This document shows, piece by piece, positions 35,330-43,285 of a stretch of DNA of 64,000 nucleotides. The stretch is from Pseudomonadota bacterium (lineage in GTDB: Bacteria; Myxococcota_A; Polyangia; GCA-2747355). The DNA lies in the NCBI GenBank assembly GCA_016711215.1, contig JADJTL010000002.1, positions 372,001 to 436,000 on the forward strand, read 5' to 3'. Below the pieces are notes generated by a model. It searched no databases. It had not been told where the DNA came from and saw nothing but the letters and a program-made list of their open reading frames with translations. The position numbers and the translations under genes are program-made. How positions within the stretch are numbered: the first letter of the stretch is position 1; each line of letters opens with the position of its first letter.

Positions 35330-35603
35330 TGGGCACCACGAAATAGCCGTCCTCGTGGAGCGGCGCCGGACTCAGCAGCAGCGCCCGCGCCAGGGAGGGA
35401 CGCGTCACATCGGACCGCTGCGGGCAGGCCAAGGGCAGGACGTGCGAGGTCGGCTCGACAGCACTGGTGTCGAGCTCGTCCAGCTGCTCGAAATGGGCGA
35501 CGAGGCGGCTGAGTTGTGCCGCGAGGGCCAGGGTCTCCTCGCTGGAGAGCTGCAGGCGCGCCAGCTCACCGACTCTTTGCACCTGCTCTGGACTGATCTT
35601 CAT
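35316..35603 (-). CDS. gatC: Aspartyl/glutamyl-tRNA amidotransferase subunit C
   Basis: A 95-residue protein from ATG 35603 (MKISPEQVQRVGELARLQLSS-type start), the standard GatC length; a longer open frame adds 16 codons with no GatC similarity. It contains LSRLVAHFEQLDELDTSAVEP and HVLPL, the belt-like regions that wrap GatA and GatB. First gene of gatC-gatA-gatB. A promoter candidate lies at 35780-35809. Its 3' end is built from a tandem duplication that includes the stop codon. Confidence 0.95.
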   Translation of the reverse strand: MKISPEQVQRVGELARLQLSSEETLALAAQLSRLVAHFEQLDELDTSAVEPTSHVLPLACPQRSDVTRPSLARALLLSPAPLHEDGYFVVPKIID

Positions 35604-35659
35604 CGAGGGCACCTGTTGTGCTGTGAACGCGGCAGCCAGCCGCGCGCTCAAGTGAAGCC

Positions 35660-35704
35660 CTATCGCGCCTATCGCGCCTATCGCGCCCTATCGCGCCTAT
35701 CGCG
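35660..35704. repeat. 9-bp tandem repeat in the gatC leader
   Basis: About five copies of CTATCGCGC (35660, 35669, 35678, 35688 and a partial at 35697), with one extra C between copies three and four. It lies 57-101 bp before gatC and downstream of the candidate promoter, so it would be transcribed in the leader. Confidence 0.9.
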
Positions 35705-35779
35705 TCTTGCCGGGCAAGGCCAAGCGACGAGGTCAGCGCGTCCCTGCCGCCTCGCGGCGGAAAGCCCAAAGACCAGCCG

Positions 35780-35809
35780 CTTATAACGCACGCTCGGTGC
35801 GCGCAGCAA
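35780..35809 (-). promoter_or_regulatory. Candidate promoter for gatCAB
   Basis: Minus strand: TTGCTG (35804-35809) and TATAAG (35780-35785, five of six) with an 18-bp spacer. The -35 is weak. The rest of the divergent gap 35810-36080 shows no gene I can support. Confidence 0.35.
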
Positions 35810-36080
35810 TGGCTTAGCCCGCCTCCACAGGCGCCTGCCGGACGCTCGGCCGGGCCACATAGCAACTCAGGCTCGGGTGGGTCGCTGGCGGTGACCGCGG
35901 CCGAAACGCCCTTCCCCGCGCTCAGGTCGTTCTCCGATCGTGTCATTTTGCCCCAGGGCTTTTCTGGACGCGGGTCGTGCGGCGTCAGTTTGACTCGTGG
36001 GCAGCAACCGACCGGCGAGTTCGCTGGCGTCTGTTGTTGCAAGGCCTTTAAACTGAACGCTTTATTATCTTCTTCGAGTT

Positions 36081-36096
36081 TGGCACAGCACCTGCT
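36081..36096 (+). promoter_or_regulatory. Sigma-54 (-24/-12) promoter upstream of the universal stress protein gene
   Basis: TGGCAC (36081-36086), then seven bases, then GCT ending at 36096 matches the sigma-54 consensus TGGCAC-N5-TTGCW in all but one weak position: GG at -24 and GC at -12 have the right separation (11 bases). Transcription would start near 36107, about 50 bp before the ATG at 36159. The 250 bp upstream are comparatively AT-rich (36030-36080) and could hold IHF and activator sites, but I could not recognise a palindromic activator site by eye. Confidence 0.65.
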
Positions 36097-36158
36097 TCAC
36101 TCGCAGGTGGGGTGGTCTGCTTTCAGACCATCGGAGCGCAACCCGCGGGAGGACCGTG

Positions 36159-36656
36159 ATGTTCCGAGCCGCGAAAATTCTCGTCCCGACGGATTTCTCG
36201 GCCTGCTCTCGCCTGGCCCTCGACTATGCCCTGTTCTTCGCGGAGCACTTGGGCTCGCAGATCGACCTGCTGCATGTGTGGGAGCCGCCGCGCTACGTGA
36301 TTCCGGAGGTCACGGTTCAGCTTCCGGGCGAGGTCAGGCAATCCCTGGCGAGCTTCGCGCGAGCGGCCGCCGGCAAGGAAATGAATGAGCTCCTGGCGCT
36401 GCTGGCAGCGCCGGATCACGTCCAGGTGCGCGGGCGCCTCGAGTCGGGCGATCCGACGGAGACCGTCGTCGAGCTCGCCGCGCGGGAAGGCTTCGAGCTC
36501 GTGGTGATGGGAACCCACGGACGAACTGGCCTCTCGCACGTCTTTCTGGGGAGCGTCGCGGAGAAGATCGTGCGCCGAGCGAGCTGCCCGGTGCTAACGA
36601 TTCGCCACAGCGGTGGGGAGCAGACGGGGCTCAGGTCGTCGGAGCGGCCCGAGTAG
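36159..36656 (+). CDS. Universal stress protein (UspA family)
   Basis: About 165 residues; start ATG 36159 behind GGGAGGACC (a GTG directly before it is in frame). The Usp fold starts AAKILVPTDFSACSRLALDYA; the ATP-binding loop is present as MGTHGRTGLSHVFLGSVAEK (G-2x-G-9x-G-S), so this is an ATP-binding Usp, and it closes with CPVLTIRHS. A 16-residue polar tail follows. It has a sigma-54 type promoter, unusual for a Usp gene, and is followed by two CBS-domain genes on the same strand (88 and 85 bp gaps). Together they look like an energy or stress-sensing set. Confidence 0.93.
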   Translation: MFRAAKILVPTDFSACSRLALDYALFFAEHLGSQIDLLHVWEPPRYVIPEVTVQLPGEVRQSLASFARAAAGKEMNELLALLAAPDHVQVRGRLESGDPTETVVELAAREGFELVVMGTHGRTGLSHVFLGSVAEKIVRRASCPVLTIRHSGGEQTGLRSSERPE

Positions 36657-36744
36657 CAGGCGTCACCAAGGTCGTGGGCGTTAGGTGGACGAGGGCTTAG
36701 CCGAGCCGCGGCGCGCGAGCCGGCACAGCGAAGGGACGATAACG

Positions 36745-37605
36745 ATGGGAGAACTCTGGAGCAGTGTACCGGCCCGTCGGCTGCGGGTGCTGGTCCGCGA
36801 AACGCACTTTGGCGACGGCATCACCTCGAGACAGCTCAAGGTGGTCTGCCGCCGGCGGGATCGCTGCGTGCCCGTGCAGCAGTGCAGCAGCTGCGAGCGA
36901 TGCCAGGGCTTTTCGCTCGACCACAGCGGCCAACACAGCTTTCTGAGCTGCAGCTTCGCCGCGGAGGCGCCGAGAGCCTCGTCGGCGGCCGGCGAATGGC
37001 CCGACGCGGAGTCCTCGCTGAGTGCCGGCGAACGCACGCCGGTCGCGCAGGTGATGACCCAGGACGTGGTCTGCGTGACTGAGGACCTGGACATCGGTGA
37101 GCTGACGCGGCTGCTGCTATCGCGCAACATCAGCGGCGTCCCTGTCGTCGATGCGCAGGGCAACCCGGTCGGCGTGGTCTCAAAGACCGACCTGCTGCGC
37201 GAGGTCTTCGAGCGGCCGCTCCCCGACGGGCCTCCGCTGACCGTAGAGCAAAGCGCAAGACCACCCGTTCAACAATGGGACGAGCGGGACGCGTGCGGCG
37301 AGCCGCGGCCCCGCGACGAGGGCGATGCCTACGCCCTGGGGTCGGGCTTCCACGAAGAGGTGGTTTCGCGGGGTGTCGTGCGGGATATCATGACGCCGAT
37401 CACCTATTCGCTGCGCGCCAGCACCTCGCTTGCCCAGGCGGCTGCGCTGATGGCCTTCGAGGGCGTCCATCGGCTGCCGATCGTCGCCGACAACAGCGGA
37501 GAGGTCGTCGGCCTGCTCTCGGCGCTCGACGTGCTGCGGTGGCTCGGCGAACAAAATGGCTATTTGACGCGACCGAGGCCGGATAACACGGGGCTGATCC
37601 CATGA
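36745..37605 (+). CDS. Two-CBS-domain protein with N-terminal cysteine cluster
   Basis: About 286 residues from ATG 36745 (the frame runs 20 codons higher without a ribosome site). Residues about 15-75 hold seven cysteines, including CRRRDRCVPVQQC and CSSCERC, spaced like a metal-binding module. A Bateman pair follows: CBS1 about 104-160 (VMTQDVVCVTEDLDI, VVSKTDLL) and CBS2 about 220-275 (IMTPITYSLRASTSLAQ, GVHRLPIVADNSGEVVG). CBS pairs bind adenine nucleotides and signal energy state. The Cys-rich front part is not a domain I can name; it could bind zinc or an iron-sulfur cluster and add redox sensing. Position after the Usp gene suggests shared control. Confidence 0.85.
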   Translation: MGELWSSVPARRLRVLVRETHFGDGITSRQLKVVCRRRDRCVPVQQCSSCERCQGFSLDHSGQHSFLSCSFAAEAPRASSAAGEWPDAESSLSAGERTPVAQVMTQDVVCVTEDLDIGELTRLLLSRNISGVPVVDAQGNPVGVVSKTDLLREVFERPLPDGPPLTVEQSARPPVQQWDERDACGEPRPRDEGDAYALGSGFHEEVVSRGVVRDIMTPITYSLRASTSLAQAAALMAFEGVHRLPIVADNSGEVVGLLSALDVLRWLGEQNGYLTRPRPDNTGLIP

Positions 37606-37690
37606 GCATGGGTGGGGTCGCCCTACCGAACACGAGCGCAAGACAGGCTCAGGCAGGCGCCATGCGGCGCGGCGGAAGGCGAGGGTAGTC

Positions 37691-38146
37691 GTGTACCGGC
37701 TCAAGGCGAAGGACCTGATGGCGACCGAGCTGATCACGCTCGATAAGAGCGAGACGCTCGACCTCGCCGATGAGATCATGCGGCTGGCGCGAGTGCGTCA
37801 TCTCCCTGTGCTGGATGATGGGCATCTGGCGGGTCTCGTGACCCACCGCGATATTCTGCGAGCGCAGGTGAGCGCACTCGCGGGGCTGAGCCGCGACCAG
37901 TCGCGCCGACTCGAGGCCAAGATCCCCGTGGTCGAGATCATGACCAGCGGCGTGCGGAGCGTCGCGCCGGACGCGCCGGCAGTCGAGGTGGCCCGCATCA
38001 TGCGCGATCATAAATTCGGCTGCGTGCCTGTCGTCGACGGAGGTCGCTTGGTCGGGATCATCACCGAAGCAGACTTCCTCGATCTCGTCGTGCGCGCGCT
38101 CGACGAAGCCGAACCGAAGCACTCGCCAAAGGCCACTCCGCCCTGA
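37691..38146 (+). CDS. CBS-domain pair protein
   Basis: A 151-residue stand-alone Bateman module. CBS1 covers about 1-60 (DLMATELITLDKSETLDLA, RVRHLPVLDDGHLAGLVTHRDIL) and CBS2 about 78-140 (EIMTSGVRSVAPDAPAVEVA, FGCVPVVDGGRLVGIITEADFL). The start is GTG 37691 behind a GAGGG stretch. Probably binds AMP/ADP/ATP or a related nucleotide and passes the signal to a partner; no output domain is attached. Third gene of the Usp-CBS-CBS run. Confidence 0.93.
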   Translation: MYRLKAKDLMATELITLDKSETLDLADEIMRLARVRHLPVLDDGHLAGLVTHRDILRAQVSALAGLSRDQSRRLEAKIPVVEIMTSGVRSVAPDAPAVEVARIMRDHKFGCVPVVDGGRLVGIITEADFLDLVVRALDEAEPKHSPKATPP

Positions 38147-38160
38147 GGCGCGGCCGCGCC

Positions 38161-38245
38161 CTGTCTCTCCTGTCTCTCCGATGCCTGGCCGTGTCCCGCC
38201 GACGCGCCTCGATCGGCTGGGGCGAGTCTAGCTGGGGCGAGTCTA
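38161..38245. repeat. Two short tandem repeats after the CBS gene
   Basis: CTGTCTCTC twice (38161-38178) and GCTGGGGCGAGTCTA twice (38216-38230, 38231-38245), in the 150-bp convergent gap between the CBS gene and the DUF2934 gene. No hairpin terminator is obvious there. Confidence 0.85.
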
Positions 38246-38296
38246 TCCGCCGAGCCGCGCTTGTCGGCCGGACCACGCGCCGCGGGGGTAGCGCGC

Positions 38297-38554
38297 TCAG
38301 TATTGCAGCAGGCCCGCCCAGCTCAGGCAGGGCGCGGTCGGCCCCTTGGCCTGCAGCCCCGCCTCTGCGCGATACTCGGCCTCGGCCTGTAGCCAGTCGG
38401 CCACCGGATCGCGACCGCCCGTCTCCAGCGAGATGAAGTACGCTCGCAGTCGAATCCTGTCTTCGGTGGCCGCCCAATGTCCCGGTACGACATGGTCGTG
38501 GTCGGCCGCGGCGGTGGGACGAGCCCAAAGGGGTGTTGCGTGAGGTGTTAGCAT
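38297..38554 (-). CDS. DUF2934 family small protein
   Basis: About 85 residues from ATG 38554, which stands behind a full AGGAGG. The core RIRLRAYFISLETGGRDPVADW then AEAEYRAE matches the DUF2934 pattern (R-x-R-A-Y-x(3)-E-x-G-R-x(3)-D-W-x(2)-A-E-x-E). The function of the family is unknown; members are often near stress, CBS and polyhydroxyalkanoate-linked genes in Proteobacteria. Both flanks (CBS/Usp set and PilZ) are signalling genes. The N-terminal 28 residues look disordered. Confidence 0.75.
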   Translation of the reverse strand: MLTPHATPLWARPTAAADHDHVVPGHWAATEDRIRLRAYFISLETGGRDPVADWLQAEAEYRAEAGLQAKGPTAPCLSWAGLLQY

Positions 38555-38869
38555 CGGCAAGCCTCCTGCCGCTGTAGCTCAGCAAGTCCCGTACCTGTAG
38601 GGCAGCCGTTGAGGCCCAGGGACGCTGACCGCGGCGGCAGGGATGGCGCGGCGAGGTTGCGCTCAACCCCGCCTATTCAGCTACTTATAAAGCACTCCTG
38701 GGGAATGTACCTTGGGTTGCACATCGGGTGCCTGGTAGCGCGGGTCCTGCTCTCCGCCTTCAAAGCCGTGCCTGGCGCCGAAAACGGTCGAATGGCGCCA
38801 CTCGAGGCGCAGCACCGGGGCAAATCGACCCGGTGGGCGGCGGTGGCGGCAAAGCACCAGCGCGGAACA
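38555..38869. other. Non-coding stretch between DUF2934 and PilZ genes
   Basis: No gene I can support. It holds the ribosome site of the DUF2934 gene and, near 38569-38600, a GCTGTAGCTCAGC string that resembles the D-arm start of a tRNA but lacks the rest. CTTATAAAG near 38690 could belong to a promoter. Confidence 0.5.
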
Positions 38870-39229
38870 CTAGCGCAGGAAGTTCGGCACGCCGGAAAGC
38901 CGCGGCGCATGATCCGCGAAATCGGCGATCAGTCGACGATGCGAAGGCGCGAGCGCCGCGAATTGAAAGGCCATCAGTTGATAGGCGGCGCGGCGTCGCT
39001 CGCGCACGAGCGCCGCACGCGCGACGATGGTGCGATCGGCGCCGGGCAGTTCGAACTCGAGCCAGCAGCGCGAGGGCCTCGGGTCGTCCTGGCCCCAGGC
39101 CCGCGCCAGCATCATCCCTCCAGGGCTGATGTCGGCAGACTGGCATAGGAACACGTCCTCACCGCGGTGCTGCTTCACAGCCACGGCTACGGGCGCCCGA
39201 TGGGTAGACCGACGATTCGGCACGGACAT
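38870..39229 (-). CDS. PilZ-domain protein
   Basis: A 119-residue single-domain protein. The PilZ c-di-GMP signature is visible as RRSTHRAPVAV (RxxxR type, about 6-16) and DISPGGMMLA (D/NxSxxG, about 33-42), then beta-strand sequence WLEFELPGADRTIVARAAL. GGAGGGG precedes the ATG. It likely binds c-di-GMP and acts through a partner. A second PilZ protein is at 52534-53001. The 232-bp divergent gap upstream (39230-39461) contains TATAAA (39296-39301 on the minus strand), a possible -10 box, and no gene. Confidence 0.82.
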   Translation of the reverse strand: MSVPNRRSTHRAPVAVAVKQHRGEDVFLCQSADISPGGMMLARAWGQDDPRPSRCWLEFELPGADRTIVARAALVRERRRAAYQLMAFQFAALAPSHRRLIADFADHAPRLSGVPNFLR

Positions 39230-39461
39230 GAAGTTTCCCCTCCAGCGCGCGCTCTCGACTGCGGCGAACGGCCCAGCGAAACGCGGCAGGGGTACTTTAT
39301 ACGACTTTATCCTACATGTAGCATTTCCCCTCCATGGGCCGTCGGGGTCGCGCTTTCAAGACTGAGGTTGGCGCCTTATACTGTGCGTCGCTCCGGGGCC
39401 TGGGTGAGCGGGCGATGAGCGGCCGACGGTCGTTCGTGGTCGACCGCTGGCCCTGTCCAGC

Positions 39462-40523
39462 TTGAAGGGAACGTGCATTGCGGCCAAGGCTCGGAGATCC
39501 CCTCGCACGGCGACGCTGTATGCCGCGGCGCTCCGCTTTCCCGGGCGGCGACAGCTGCCGCGGGCTGCGGTGGTCGCCTGCCTCGCGTCGCTCGCGCTCG
39601 GGTGCAGCGGCGACTCGGCCGGTCCGGTCGGCGATGAGGCGAGGGCGAGGGCGCATACCTTCGGACTGCTCACCCTGCGCCTTGCGCCACGCTCGGCCAG
39701 CCCCCAGGCGGCGATCGGCGCCGCGACCCGATTGGAGCTCTCGGCGACGGCCCACCTGGCCCGCTTCCGTGGCCTGAGTCAGGTCCAAGTGGCACGCCTG
39801 CTGGCGCTGCCGCTCGACCCCAAACGGGAGCTCCCGCCGCTGCAGGAGTGCGGCTGGTTCGACGCGCTGCGTGACGGGGACGAGCAGGATGTCGCGGGCG
39901 CCGACGAGGGCGAGATCGATCTGCTCGAGGCGGGCGATATCCGGGTCCAGACCGCTGGGCAGAGCCTCGCGCTGCGCCCGCGCTCGTTCGCGGGCCTGCT
40001 GCCCTTCGTCGCCGGCACGGTCTACGAGGAGGCGCAGGGGCAGATCCGGGGGGAATTGCAGCAGGCCCCCGTCGAGATCGGCGCCATCGGCGGCACGACG
40101 GTGGGCGCGTTCGCGCTCCGGGTGCTGCCGCCGGCGCTCCCTGCCGTGGTGGTCACGCTGCCGGCCGTGGCGGTTGGCGACGCAGCCGGCGCCGCGGGCA
40201 GCGACGCGAGGCCAGCGCTCGAGCTGCGCTGGTCGGTGGATCGCGGCCCGCCGGGCACGATGCCAGACACGATGCCGGACACGATGTACCTCGAGCTGCA
40301 GCATGCCGAGGAGCAGGGGGGACCGGTCCTGCGCTGCACCGTGAGCGACGCCGGGTTCTTCGTCTTGCCGGGGCGGCTGCTCGAGGCGCTCGACCCGCTG
40401 GCGAAGGGCGACCTGCTGCTCGAGACCGTGCGCCTGCGCCGCACGCCCTTTCGCGCCCGCGGGCTCGGCGAGGCCGAGGTCCGCGTACTCACCAGCCAGA
40501 GGCAGCGCCTCATAGCGCCCTGA
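39462..40523 (+). CDS. Hypothetical lipoprotein
   Basis: A 353-residue protein I do not recognise. The start is TTG at 39462; no in-frame ATG lies before the signal. A lipobox (LASLALGC, Cys about 48) follows an Arg-rich region. The body looks like a beta-rich secreted domain: acidic stretch DEGEIDLLEAGDIRVQTAGQ, LPPALPAVVVTLPAVAVGDA, and VLRCTVSDAGFFVLPGRLL. A 12-bp in-frame tandem repeat (40257-40286) gives repeated TMPD. It ends 12 bp before the radical SAM gene on the same strand, so the two could be co-transcribed. Confidence 0.65.
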   Translation: MKGTCIAAKARRSPRTATLYAAALRFPGRRQLPRAAVVACLASLALGCSGDSAGPVGDEARARAHTFGLLTLRLAPRSASPQAAIGAATRLELSATAHLARFRGLSQVQVARLLALPLDPKRELPPLQECGWFDALRDGDEQDVAGADEGEIDLLEAGDIRVQTAGQSLALRPRSFAGLLPFVAGTVYEEAQGQIRGELQQAPVEIGAIGGTTVGAFALRVLPPALPAVVVTLPAVAVGDAAGAAGSDARPALELRWSVDRGPPGTMPDTMPDTMYLELQHAEEQGGPVLRCTVSDAGFFVLPGRLLEALDPLAKGDLLLETVRLRRTPFRARGLGEAEVRVLTSQRQRLIAP

Positions 40524-40535
40524 GACCCGCGCCTC

Positions 40536-42518
40536 GTGGCCAGCGCGCCACGCCGCACGAGAGACGATCTGGAGCCGCGACGGATGCTCAGCCCCGCCGA
40601 GATCGAGAAGCGCTTGCTGCGCCTGCTGCCGCGGGTCGAGAAGCCTGCGCGCTATGTCGGTGGCGAGCTCAACCAGGTGGTCAAGCCGTGGGCGCGAATC
40701 CCCCTGCGGGTCGCCCTGGCCTTTCCGGACATCTACGAGATCGGGATGCCCAACCTCGGGTTGGCGGCGCTCTACGAGCTGGTCAACCAGCAGCCCGAGA
40801 TGCTCGCCGAGCGCGTCTACGTGCCCTGGCCAGACATGCAGGCGCTGATGCGCGCAGACGAGCTTCCGCTCTTCTCGCTCGAGACGCGGCATGCGCTGCG
40901 CGACTTCGACCTCGTCGGTATCTCCCTGCCCTACGAGTCGATCTACACCAACGTGCTCAGCCTGCTGGCGCTGGGTGGCATCCCGCTGCTTGCCAACGCG
41001 CGCACCGACGAGGACCCGCTGGTGCTGGCGGGAGGTCACGCGACCTTCAACCCCGAGCCGATGGCCGACTTCATCGATGCCTTCGTGATCGGTGATGGCG
41101 AGGAGGCGCTGCTCGACGTCGCACATTGCTTGCTGGAGGCGAAGCGCAACGGCGCCGGCCGTGCCCAGCGCTTGCGCGCCTTGGCCGCGATCGACGGCGT
41201 CTACGTCCCCGCGCTCTATGACGTCAGCTACCACGCCGATGGGCGTGTCGCGGCCGTCGACCCGCGCGAGGACGGCGTGCCGCAGCAGATCCACAAGCGC
41301 GTGGTCGCCGTGCTGCCACCGCCGTTGACGCGACCCCTGGTCCCCAACCTCGATACCGTCCACAACCGCGTGGCGGTCGAGATCATGCGCGGCTGCACGC
41401 GCGGCTGCCGCTTCTGCCACGCGGGCATGGTGACGCGCCCGGTGCGCGAACGCAGCGTCGAGGCGATCGTCGAGGCGATCGACGCGGCGCTCGAGGCCAC
41501 GGGCTTCGGTGAGGTCGGCCTGCTCTCGCTCTCCTCGTCGGACTACAGCCAGGCCCTCGAGCTCGTGCGCACGGTCGCGGCCCGCTTTGGTTCGCGTCGC
41601 ATCAACATCTCGCTGCCGTCGCTGCGCATCGAGTCATTCTCCGTCGAGCTGATGCAAGCGCTGGCGGGAAACTCCCGGCGCGGCGGCTTCACGCTGGCGC
41701 CCGAGGCCGCCAGCGAGCGCATGCGCGCGATCATCAACAAGCCGGTGGCGACGTCCCAGCTCCTGGAGACGGCACGCGAGATTTTTTCGCGCGGATGGCA
41801 CACGATCAAGCTCTACTTCATGATCGGGCACCCCGAGGAAACGCTCGCCGATGTCGAGGCCATCGCCGCGCTCTGTCAGGCCGTGCTCGCCGAGGGGCGC
41901 CGGGTGCTCGGCTCGCGGGCGAAGGTCCATGCCGGCATCAGCACCTTCGTCCCCAAGCCGCACACGCCCTTCCAATGGGTCCCCTGCGATTCGCTGGAGC
42001 AGATCACCGCCAAGCAGCTGCTCCTGCGCCAGCGCCTGCGTGAGCGCGCGATCAAGCTCAGCTGGTCCGACCCGCACGAGACGATGCTCGAGGCCTGGCT
42101 GGCACGTGGCGATCGCCGGCTCGGGGCCGTCGTGCTGGCGGCGTGGCAGGCCGGCGCCAGCTTCGACGCCTGGCGCGAGCACTTCCGCTTCGACCTCTGG
42201 CAACAGGCCTTCGCCGCAGCAGGGCTGGCGCCGGAGTTCTACACGCACCGCCCGCGCCCGCTGGAGGAGCGCCTGCCCTGGGAGCATATCGACGCCGGCG
42301 TGAGCCAGCGCTTCCTGCGCGAGGACCGCGCCTGGAGCGCGGCGCAGCGGCTGCGCGACGACTGCCGCGAGCGCTGCTCTGCCTGCGGCATTCTGCCGAC
42401 CTTCAAGGCGCTGCGAGCGGCGCATCCGGGTCCTGGTTGGAAGTGCCCCGAGGTCGGCGGCGGCGCAGCGGCGACCGCCGCCGCTGCTGGCGCGGCAGCC
42501 GCCGGGGAGCCAGCCTGA
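40536..42518 (+). CDS. TIGR03960-type radical SAM protein (B12-binding-like N-domain)
   Basis: A 660-residue protein; start GTG 40536, with a possible ATG 48 bp later. The N-terminal third resembles a B12-binding-like Rossmann domain (ALAFPDIYEIGMPNLGLAAL, VGISLPYESIYTN). The radical SAM site CTRGCRFC lies at Cys287, Cys291, Cys294 (CxxxCxxC), followed by LLSLSSSDYSQA and FTLAPEAASERMRAIINKP, both typical of the YgiQ-like/TIGR03960 family. A C-terminal Cys pair (RCSACGI) is present. The natural substrate of the family is not established. Its stop overlaps the next start (TGATG); the neighbour is the TIGR03936 partner, the standard pairing. Confidence 0.9.
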   Translation: MASAPRRTRDDLEPRRMLSPAEIEKRLLRLLPRVEKPARYVGGELNQVVKPWARIPLRVALAFPDIYEIGMPNLGLAALYELVNQQPEMLAERVYVPWPDMQALMRADELPLFSLETRHALRDFDLVGISLPYESIYTNVLSLLALGGIPLLANARTDEDPLVLAGGHATFNPEPMADFIDAFVIGDGEEALLDVAHCLLEAKRNGAGRAQRLRALAAIDGVYVPALYDVSYHADGRVAAVDPREDGVPQQIHKRVVAVLPPPLTRPLVPNLDTVHNRVAVEIMRGCTRGCRFCHAGMVTRPVRERSVEAIVEAIDAALEATGFGEVGLLSLSSSDYSQALELVRTVAARFGSRRINISLPSLRIESFSVELMQALAGNSRRGGFTLAPEAASERMRAIINKPVATSQLLETAREIFSRGWHTIKLYFMIGHPEETLADVEAIAALCQAVLAEGRRVLGSRAKVHAGISTFVPKPHTPFQWVPCDSLEQITAKQLLLRQRLRERAIKLSWSDPHETMLEAWLARGDRRLGAVVLAAWQAGASFDAWREHFRFDLWQQAFAAAGLAPEFYTHRPRPLEERLPWEHIDAGVSQRFLREDRAWSAAQRLRDDCRERCSACGILPTFKALRAAHPGPGWKCPEVGGGAAATAAAAGAAAAGEPA

Positions 42519-43285
42519 TGGCGGGGCGACGGGCGCGCCCGATGAGCGACCCCGGCGGCACGCCAGCCCAGGCACCCGTCTCCCGCTATCGCGTGCGCTT
42601 CGCCAAGGATGGGCCCCTGCGCTGGGTCGGCCACCTCGACCTGCAGCGCGTCTGGCTGCACACCCTGCGACGCGCAGAGGTCCCGCTGGCCTACAGCGCG
42701 GGCTTTCATCCGCATCCGCGCCTGCTCTTCGCGGCGTCGCTGCCCCTCGGGTTCATCGGGCGGGCCGAGCTGCTCGAGCTCGGTCTGACCGAGCGCCTCG
42801 AGGCTGGGGCGCTGCACCAGCGGCTGCGCCATTGCGCCGCGCCGGGACTGGGCATCGAGGACGTGGCCTCCGTCGAGGCCGAGACGCCCGCGCTTGGCCG
42901 CGGCTTATCGGGCTTCGACTACCTCGTCACGCTGGATCCGAGCAGCGCGACGACGCTCCCTGCGCGCATCGCGGCGCTGCTGGCGACGACGACGCTGCCC
43001 CGGGAGCGACGCCGGCGCGCGTACGACCTTCGACCCCTGATCCAGCGACTCGAGCTGACGGCCGAGGGCGGCTTGAGCATGCGGCTGAGCGGTGGCGTCG
43101 GCCCGACCGGCCGGCCCGACGAGGTGCTGCGCGCGCTCGGCTACGAACCCGCCGACGCGACGATCGAGCGCCGGGGGCTCTGCTTCGACGCCGCTGCGGC
43201 CACGCCGCCTTCAGGAGTGGCGGCCGCGGCGGCGCCGGTCAGTACGCCTTCGGCAGCGCCCGGACCTTCGCCGTCCACGAGTTGA
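42518..43285 (+). CDS. TIGR03936 family radical SAM-associated protein (DUF2344)
   Basis: About 255 residues from ATG 42518, coupled to the radical SAM gene. The motif RYRVRFAKDGPLRWVGHLDLQ and YSAGFHPHPRLLFAASLPLG (the SxGFxPxPxxxFaxpLPlG signature) identify the family. Function is unknown; in some bacteria the two are one polypeptide. The C-terminal 30 residues are Ala/Pro/Ser-rich and overlap the convergent small gene by 47 bp. In several phyla this pair lies beside rplU-rpmA-obg; here that trio is about 8 kb away. Confidence 0.88.
   Translation: MAGRRARPMSDPGGTPAQAPVSRYRVRFAKDGPLRWVGHLDLQRVWLHTLRRAEVPLAYSAGFHPHPRLLFAASLPLGFIGRAELLELGLTERLEAGALHQRLRHCAAPGLGIEDVASVEAETPALGRGLSGFDYLVTLDPSSATTLPARIAALLATTTLPRERRRRAYDLRPLIQRLELTAEGGLSMRLSGGVGPTGRPDEVLRALGYEPADATIERRGLCFDAAAATPPSGVAAAAAPVSTPSAAPGPSPSTS

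Noticed and set aside
38569..38600. tRNA-like start (GCTGTAGCTCAGC)
   Set aside because: No TTCGA T-arm, acceptor pairing or anticodon arm follows within 75 nt.
39312..41420. 702-aa minus-strand open frame opposite the radical SAM gene
   Set aside because: Antisense shadow of a conserved radical SAM protein and lipoprotein; composition is non-protein-like.
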